Shown here: positions 53,792 through 58,315 of the stretch, in pieces
Position numbering within the stretch: the stretch's first letter is position 1
Layout of the letters: every line of letters starts with the position of its first letter
NCBI RefSeq assembly: GCF_006228125.1
Contig: NZ_VDFY01000170.1
Coordinates: 1-58,315 of the forward strand
Source: Micromonospora orduensis
GTDB lineage: Bacteria; Actinomycetota; Actinomycetes; Mycobacteriales; Micromonosporaceae
Reading direction: 5' to 3'
DNA: 58,315 bases
The notes under the pieces: model-generated
Database searches by the model: none
What the model was told of the DNA's origin: nothing
The model's input: only the letters and a program-made list of their open reading frames with translations
Position numbers and translations under genes: made by a program

Positions 53792-54879
53792 GCGGCGCGG
53801 TTTGCCGTCACCGAGGTCGGTGGCGATCCGGGGTGCGCCGGCGCTGGTAGCGCGATCCTCTCCCACGGCCACTGCCGCACCTCCACCTTCCTCGCCTCGG
53901 GTTGCTCCTGCTCCGCGACCGGCTGCCCGGGGTTGTACTGCTGCTGCCAGCGGAGGTTGGCGTTGTACGCGTTCTCCCAGGTCGAGTCCTCCTCGTCGTT
54001 GGCCGACGTGTACAGCGCGAGGTCGACCAGGTCGCGGAGCGCCCGGTTGGGGCCGGTGTTGACGCCCCACCTCTCCTGGGGGGACGAGCCGATGTCCCAG
54101 TGCCGCAGCGGCTTGGTGTTCCTGAGGGTGACCGGGAAGCGCTGACCGTCGTCGCCCGGCCGGTCGGCGGTGACGAAGCCGGCGAGGATCGCCGCGTCGG
54201 TCGTCACGGCCTCCACCTCGCCGTCGTACAGCTCCTGGATGCATTCACTGATCCGGTTGCGGCCCCTCGGCGTCGCACCGGCCTCGGTCAGGCGCTCGAT
54301 CGAGGTCGAGGTGGTGAGCGAGCAGACCGACCGCCCGGCGAGATCCTGGAGGCTGCTCACCGGCCCCTTGAAGCTCTGCAGGGTCACCACCGACTGCTCG
54401 GTGTGCAGATAGGCCGAGGAGAAGACCGCGCCCTCCTCCTCACGCTTCTTGTTGATGCTGTACGAGGCGATGACGAGGTCGACGGTGACGAACCCGTCTC
54501 CGTCGCTGGCCTGTCGCCGGGCCCGGTCCTCGCTCTCGATGGGCAGGAAGCGCACCTGGGAGCGGTCGAAGCCGAGGAAGCTGGCGATCATGTAGGCGAT
54601 GTCGACGTCGAAGCCCTTCCAGACGTTGTTGGAGAACCGCTGGGAGATGCCGGGCTGGTCGTCCTTCACCCCGATGACGAGTTGCTGCTTTCCCTTCATG
54701 CCGGCCTGCTCCAGCAGCTCGTCGCGGGTCGGGGGACCCACGGCGAGCACGATCGGGACCAGGGCCGCCGCCAGGACGGCCAACGCGACGACAAGTCCCA
54801 CCACTCGGATCTGACGGGTGCGTGTGGTGCGCGTGGGTGTGGCCGGCCCGGCGGGGCTCGGCTCGCTTGCCTGACTCAA
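53755..54879 (-). CDS. Family 3 extracellular solute-binding-like protein with membrane anchor
   Basis: The 374-aa protein has an N-terminal membrane helix (residues about 24-46, IRVVGLVVALAVLAAALVPIVLAV). A periplasmic-type binding fold follows: LVIGVKDDQPGISQRFSNNVWKGFDVDIAYMIASFLGF (about 68-105), VDLVIASYSINKKREEEGAVFSSAYL and LAGRSVCSLTTSTSIERL. These match polar amino acid-binding proteins of family 3. There is no lipobox, and no permease or ATPase gene follows; instead a polytopic membrane protein overlaps its 3' end. It may sense amino acids (for example glutamate) rather than import them. Confidence 0.8.
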   Translation of the reverse strand: MSQASEPSPAGPATPTRTTRTRQIRVVGLVVALAVLAAALVPIVLAVGPPTRDELLEQAGMKGKQQLVIGVKDDQPGISQRFSNNVWKGFDVDIAYMIASFLGFDRSQVRFLPIESEDRARRQASDGDGFVTVDLVIASYSINKKREEEGAVFSSAYLHTEQSVVTLQSFKGPVSSLQDLAGRSVCSLTTSTSIERLTEAGATPRGRNRISECIQELYDGEVEAVTTDAAILAGFVTADRPGDDGQRFPVTLRNTKPLRHWDIGSSPQERWGVNTGPNRALRDLVDLALYTSANDEEDSTWENAYNANLRWQQQYNPGQPVAEQEQPEARKVEVRQWPWERIALPAPAHPGSPPTSVTANRAAWRGRGRRSSGC

Positions 54880-55165
54880 CTCGGCCTCCCCGCTCGCCTG
54901 GCCCCGGTGACCGGCCCTCCATTGTGGGGTCTGCGAGCGACCCGCGGCGACCCGCCGCGCGTACTCCAGCGGAGCGCATGATCAACACGGTCTGGTGCCT
55001 CTCTGCATGGTGCCGATCGGTCGGCCGTCCGGGCGCGTCCGCGGCTCGACCGGGGGAAGGTGCTGGCGGATGACCTCCGCCACTCATCGGATCGGAGGCA
55101 CCGCGCGTCGCGGCCCCGGTGACAGACTGGTCGCCGCAGGCAACGGGTGTCGTGAGGGGGCGCGG

Positions 55166-55933
55166 GTGGGCTGGCGCAGTTTTGTCGCGGTCGGGGACAG
55201 CTTCACCGAGGGCATGGACGACGCCTACCCGGACGGCTCGTACCGGGGCTGGGCTGATCTGGTCGCGACCCGGCTCGCCGCCGAGGCGGGCCCCGACTTC
55301 CGGTACGCGAACCTCGCCATCCGGGGCAGGCTCTTCCCCAGCGTGGTGGCCGAGCAGGTGCCCTCCGCCGTGGCGATGAAGCCGGATCTGATCAGTTTCG
55401 CGGCCGGCGGCAACGACGTGCTGCGCCGCACCTTCGACCCGGACACGCTTGTCGCCCGCTTCGACGAGGTGGTCCGGCAGTTGCGTTCGGGCGGCGCGGA
55501 CGTGCTGCTCTTCCGTTTTGCCGACGTGATGGCCCGGCTGCCCGGTCAGCGCCTCGTCGCCCCCCGCGTGCGGTTGCTCAACCAGGCGGTCGGCGAGACC
55601 GCCGAGCGGCACGGCGCGATCATGGTCGACCTGTACGCCGACGACACCTTCCTCAATCCGATGCTCTGGAGCACGGACCGACTGCACCTCTCCGCGGCCG
55701 GGCACCGACGGGTCGCCGCGCAGGTGCTGAACGCGCTCGGGGTGGGCTGCGACGAGGAGTGGCTGATGGTCCCGCCGCATCCGGCGCCGTCGCCGTGGCT
55801 GGCCGCCCGCGCCGCCGACCTGCGCTGGGCCGGGCAGCACCTCGCCCCGTGGATCAAGCGGCGGATCACCGGCCGGTCGTCCGGCGACACGGTGACCGCC
55901 AAGCGTCCGTTGCTCGGGCCGATCGTCGACTGA
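55166..55933 (+). CDS. SGNH/GDSL-family hydrolase
   Basis: The 255-aa protein has the block I motif VAVGDSFTEG (nucleophile Ser in GDSFTEG), the block III Asn in AAGGNDVLRRT, and the late DRLHLSAAGHRR with catalytic Asp-x-x-His. These are esterases, lipases or acyl hydrolases; the absence of a signal peptide suggests a cytosolic role. The GTG at 55166 follows GAGGGGGCGC; frames open further upstream lack a site. The imidazolonepropionase-like gene follows after 2 bp. Confidence 0.88.
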   Translation: MGWRSFVAVGDSFTEGMDDAYPDGSYRGWADLVATRLAAEAGPDFRYANLAIRGRLFPSVVAEQVPSAVAMKPDLISFAAGGNDVLRRTFDPDTLVARFDEVVRQLRSGGADVLLFRFADVMARLPGQRLVAPRVRLLNQAVGETAERHGAIMVDLYADDTFLNPMLWSTDRLHLSAAGHRRVAAQVLNALGVGCDEEWLMVPPHPAPSPWLAARAADLRWAGQHLAPWIKRRITGRSSGDTVTAKRPLLGPIVD

Positions 55934-55935
55934 CG

Positions 55936-56382
55936 GTGCGCACCCTGCACACCGCGCCACTGCTGCGGCGCGCCCCCGACGGCGAGCCGGTGCCGGAGCA
56001 CGCCGTACTGGTCGACGGCGACCGCGTCCAGGCCGTCGGCCCGTTGGCGGAACTGAGCGAGGCGTACGAGGGTGTGCGGCTCCGCCGTTGGCCGGGCACG
56101 CTGGGGCCGGGGCGGCTGCACGAAGGTCCGCTGCCGGCGGCACCCACCCCACGCGAGCGGGTGCACGCGCTGCTGCGGCACGGAGTGACGGCGGTGCTGG
56201 CGGAACACCTCGCCGATCCGGCGCTGCGGGCCGCCGTCGACCGGAGCGACCTGCTGGTGCTGCCCGCACCCGTGGCGGTGACCCTGCGTCCGGGCGGGCG
56301 GGCCGACCTCGCGGTGCACGGCGCCGACGACGCCTGCCTGGTGACAGTGGTCGCCGGCCGGATCGCCCACCGCCGGGCCTGA
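55936..56382 (+). CDS. Amidohydrolase-like (imidazolonepropionase-type composite domain) protein
   Basis: The 148-aa protein resembles only the composite beta-sandwich part of imidazolonepropionase-type amidohydrolases: VLVDGDRVQAVGPLAEL at the N-terminus and VTLRPGGRADLAVHGADDACLVTVVAGRIAHRRA at the C-terminus. The metal-binding barrel with its HxH motif is missing. It is therefore probably not a hydrolase. The GTG start lies 2 bp after the SGNH hydrolase stop, so the genes are coupled. Confidence 0.6.
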   Translation: MRTLHTAPLLRRAPDGEPVPEHAVLVDGDRVQAVGPLAELSEAYEGVRLRRWPGTLGPGRLHEGPLPAAPTPRERVHALLRHGVTAVLAEHLADPALRAAVDRSDLLVLPAPVAVTLRPGGRADLAVHGADDACLVTVVAGRIAHRRA

Positions 56383-56454
56383 CCCGACATCACGTGGGCC
56401 GCGTCGCACCCGATGGTCGGTCGACGGGCGGAGTTGCGGCGTAGTTTGGGGATC

Positions 56455-57357
56455 ATGTCTGTGCCCAACGATCCTGATCCCCGCCTCCAGTCGTACGCGG
56501 ACCCGCAGCGGCTGGTCACCACCGAGTGGCTGGCCGAGCACCTCGGCGACGAGGGCCTCGTGGTGGTCGAGTCCGACGAGGACGTGCTGCTCTACGAATC
56601 CGGTCACATCCCGGGTGCCGTCAAGGTCGACTGGCACCTGGAGCTGAACGACCAGGTGACCCGGGACTACCTGGACGCGAAGAGCTTCGCCGAGCTGTGT
56701 GCCGCGAAGGGCATCGGCCGGGGCGACACAGTCGTCTTCTACGGCGACAACTTCAACTGGTGGGCCGCGTACGCCCTCTGGGTGTTCTCGCTCTTCGGCC
56801 ACGCCGACGTGCGGCTGCTCGACGGCGGCCGGCAGAAGTGGATCGCCGAGGGCCGCGAGTTGACCCGCGACAAGCCGGCCCGCCCCCGCGCCGACTATCC
56901 GGTGCCGCTGCGTGACGACGCGCCGCTGCGGGCGTACCGCGAGCAGGTCATGGCCCACGTCGCCGCCGGTCGGCCGCTTGTCGACGTCCGGTCGCCGGGC
57001 GAGTACACCGGCGAGATGCTGCACATGCCGGACTACCCGCAGGAGGGCGCGGTGCGCGGCGGGCACATCCCGGGTGCGGTGAGCAAGCCGTGGAAGTCCG
57101 CCGCCAACGAGGACGGCACGTTCAAGTCCGCCGACGAGCTGAAGGCGATCTACGCCGACCAGCTCGGGTTGAGCCCGGACGACGACGTGATCGCGTACTG
57201 CCGGATCGGTGAGCGGTCCAGCCACACCTGGTTCGTACTGCGGTACCTGCTGGGCTACCCGCAGGTGCGGAACTACGACGGTTCGTGGACCGAGTGGGGC
57301 AACCTGGTCCGGGCGCCAGTGGTCAGGGGCGACCAGCCCGGCGGCCTCGCCAACTGA
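56455..57357 (+). CDS. sseA: Thiosulfate/3-mercaptopyruvate sulfurtransferase
   Basis: The 300-aa protein has two rhodanese domains. The C-terminal one carries the catalytic Cys249 in [15 protein letters not shown], and the N-terminal inactive domain has [32 protein letters not shown] is the loop typical of actinobacterial SseA/CysA thiosulfate sulfurtransferases. It transfers sulfur from thiosulfate or mercaptopyruvate to cyanide or protein acceptors such as SufE-type proteins. In several actinobacteria sseA and a sufE gene are adjacent; here they are about 45 kb apart, 36 kb of which is the inserted element. Confidence 0.9.
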   Translation: MSVPNDPDPRLQSYADPQRLVTTEWLAEHLGDEGLVVVESDEDVLLYESGHIPGAVKVDWHLELNDQVTRDYLDAKSFAELCAAKGIGRGDTVVFYGDNFNWWAAYALWVFSLFGHADVRLLDGGRQKWIAEGRELTRDKPARPRADYPVPLRDDAPLRAYREQVMAHVAAGRPLVDVRSPGEYTGEMLHMPDYPQEGAVRGGHIPGAVSKPWKSAANEDGTFKSADELKAIYADQLGLSPDDDVIAYCRIGERSSHTWFVLRYLLGYPQVRNYDGSWTEWGNLVRAPVVRGDQPGGLAN

Positions 57358-57368
57358 CTGATCCCACA

Positions 57369-57401
57369 GTCCCCGCGCGACCGCGACGGCCGCGCGGGGA
57401 C
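57369..57401. terminator. 11-bp hairpin terminator between convergent genes
   Basis: GTCCCCGCGCG and CGCGCGGGGAC form a perfect stem between sseA and the convergent propeller gene. Confidence 0.75.
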
Positions 57402-57407
57402 CGGTGG

Positions 57408-58315
57408 TCAGCCCGCGAGGGCGACCACGCCGCGCAGGTCGCGGACGATGCCGGTGATCTCGCCGGTCTCCGGGTTCCAGCGGGCCAGTCCGGCCGGTTC
57501 CAGGCGGAGCAGCACGGCGCCCTTGTTGTCCCAGCCCAGCACCGGGCAGCAGCCCTTGGCGCGGTCCCGGCCCAGGTCGAGCAGGTGGGTCACGGCACCT
57601 GTGCGGGCGTCCAGCACGGCTGCCCCCTCCGCGCCGTCGATCTCGCTGCTGACGATCCACGCCCCGCTGGCGATCCGGCCGCCGTGCAGCCAGCCCCGCC
57701 CGTAGAACTCGTTCACCTGGTACGGCGCGGGCAGCGCGTCATCGGTGATCCGCTGTTCGGAGCGGACCTTGGCGTCGCGGGCGGTCCGGCTGCGCAGCGT
57801 CAGGCCACCCGGCTCGCCGATCATCTCGATCAGCGCCGCCTCGCGGCCAGCCGACGGGTCGGGTGCGACCACGTCCCAGGCGGACACGTCGACGGTGCTC
57901 GCAGTGTCGGCGTCCCGCTCCACCGCGTACGTCCGGTCGTCGCCGCCGACCAGCACCCGGTCGCTCGCCCAGACCACCAGCTCCAGGTAGCCGTCGAGCG
58001 GGATCCGGCGTACACCGGCTCTGGTGAGGTCGACCATGACCAGCTCGTTGGTCTGCGCGAAGGCGGCCCATCGGCCGTCCGGCGACAGCACCCCCGGTTT
58101 CAGGGCGGCGGCCTCGTTGCCGTCCTCGTCCCGGGTGGGGGCCAGCGTCACCACGTCGAGACTGCGCACCACACCGTCGTCGCCGAGGACCCGGACCGGC
58201 CCGTCGGCGCGTCCCTCCTCGTCCAGGGGCTGGAACAGCGCCAGCGCCTGCCGGACCGGCCGCTCGGACAGCGGGACTGTCGGCGGGTCGGCGAGCCGGG
58301 CCAACGGGTCGGGTG
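57408..58315 (-). CDS. Beta-propeller protein, 5' end outside the window
   Basis: About 300 C-terminal residues are visible, with propeller-type repeats (LKPGVLSPDGRWAAFAQTNELVMVDL; LVVWASDRVLVGGDDRTYAV; GAVLLRLEPAGLARWNPETGEITGIV). The frame stays open to the window's end, and the TTG at 58304 is unlikely to be the start, because the related protein at 50418-51599 has an N-terminal membrane anchor not seen here. It is probably a SigE-linked propeller whose sigma gene lies just outside the window. Confidence 0.7.
   Translation of the reverse strand, partial: PDPLARLADPPTVPLSERPVRQALALFQPLDEEGRADGPVRVLGDDGVVRSLDVVTLAPTRDEDGNEAAALKPGVLSPDGRWAAFAQTNELVMVDLTRAGVRRIPLDGYLELVVWASDRVLVGGDDRTYAVERDADTASTVDVSAWDVVAPDPSAGREAALIEMIGEPGGLTLRSRTARDAKVRSEQRITDDALPAPYQVNEFYGRGWLHGGRIASGAWIVSSEIDGAEGAAVLDARTGAVTHLLDLGRDRAKGCCPVLGWDNKGAVLLRLEPAGLARWNPETGEITGIVRDLRGVVALAG

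Overview
The window comes from a high-GC actinobacterium, most likely Micromonosporaceae (Micromonospora or a close relative). Reasons: strongly GC-biased third codon positions, many GTG starts and ATGA/GTGA gene overlaps, and actinobacterial families (CtpI-type P-type ATPase, SigE-like sigma factor with a linked beta-propeller protein, DUF2637 and replication-relaxation proteins). Assignments were made by reading translations and motifs; no database search was run.

Layout. (1) 1-14174, chromosomal left flank: the last codons of an IS3-family transposase that has cut the 5' end off a CBS-domain gene; a metallo-hydrolase and a giant P-type ATPase on the minus strand; a small membrane protein, MFS exporter, GAP-family membrane protein, NAD(P)-binding epimerase-like protein and Cys-tRNA(Pro) deacylase on the plus strand; then FrnE/DsbA, SufE, CBS and prolyl-tRNA synthetase on the minus strand; and the first 148 codons of a SigE-family sigma factor. 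(2) 14175-50331, an integrated element of about 36 kb. A large serine integrase sits just inside the left end. The missing 28 C-terminal codons of the sigma factor resume in the correct frame at 50335, so the insertion and its target are visible directly. (3) 50335-58315, right flank: sigma 3' end, TolB-like propeller protein, a truncated second propeller, a membrane protein and periplasmic binding protein, an SGNH hydrolase, a sulfurtransferase and another propeller protein running off the window.

Inside the element: integrase; an ICE-like backbone (Cys-rich small protein, sigma-70-like protein, repetitive small proteins, DUF2637 membrane protein, replication-relaxation protein, structured non-coding DNA and CTGTCAG repeats) with no recognisable FtsK/TraB translocase; a TPR/XRE regulator with a 2H phosphoesterase, divergent from an 11-gene directon (permease, acetamidase/formamidase, GPP34, GNAT, DUF4254, kinase-kinase-nucleotidyltransferase fusion, phosphoribosyltransferase, GT9-like, APH-like kinase, SDR, histidine phosphatase) that meets a Nudix gene; a type I restriction-modification system in the order hsdR-hsdS-hsdM; a 1204-aa TPR protein with a PIN-like C-terminus; and a three-gene minus-strand operon (NrtR-like Nudix-wHTH, nucleoside phosphorylase fused to a short repeat motif, four-TM protein with the same motif).

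The two most promising undescribed systems are the nucleotide/sugar-type directon at 25451-35821 and the Nudix/phosphorylase/membrane operon at 46357-50227. The latter looks like an NAD- or nucleotide-linked conflict module at the end of a defence island. A 32-nt copy of the element's right attachment arm lies just upstream of that operon's 3' end (46262-46293) and suggests the element was assembled stepwise.
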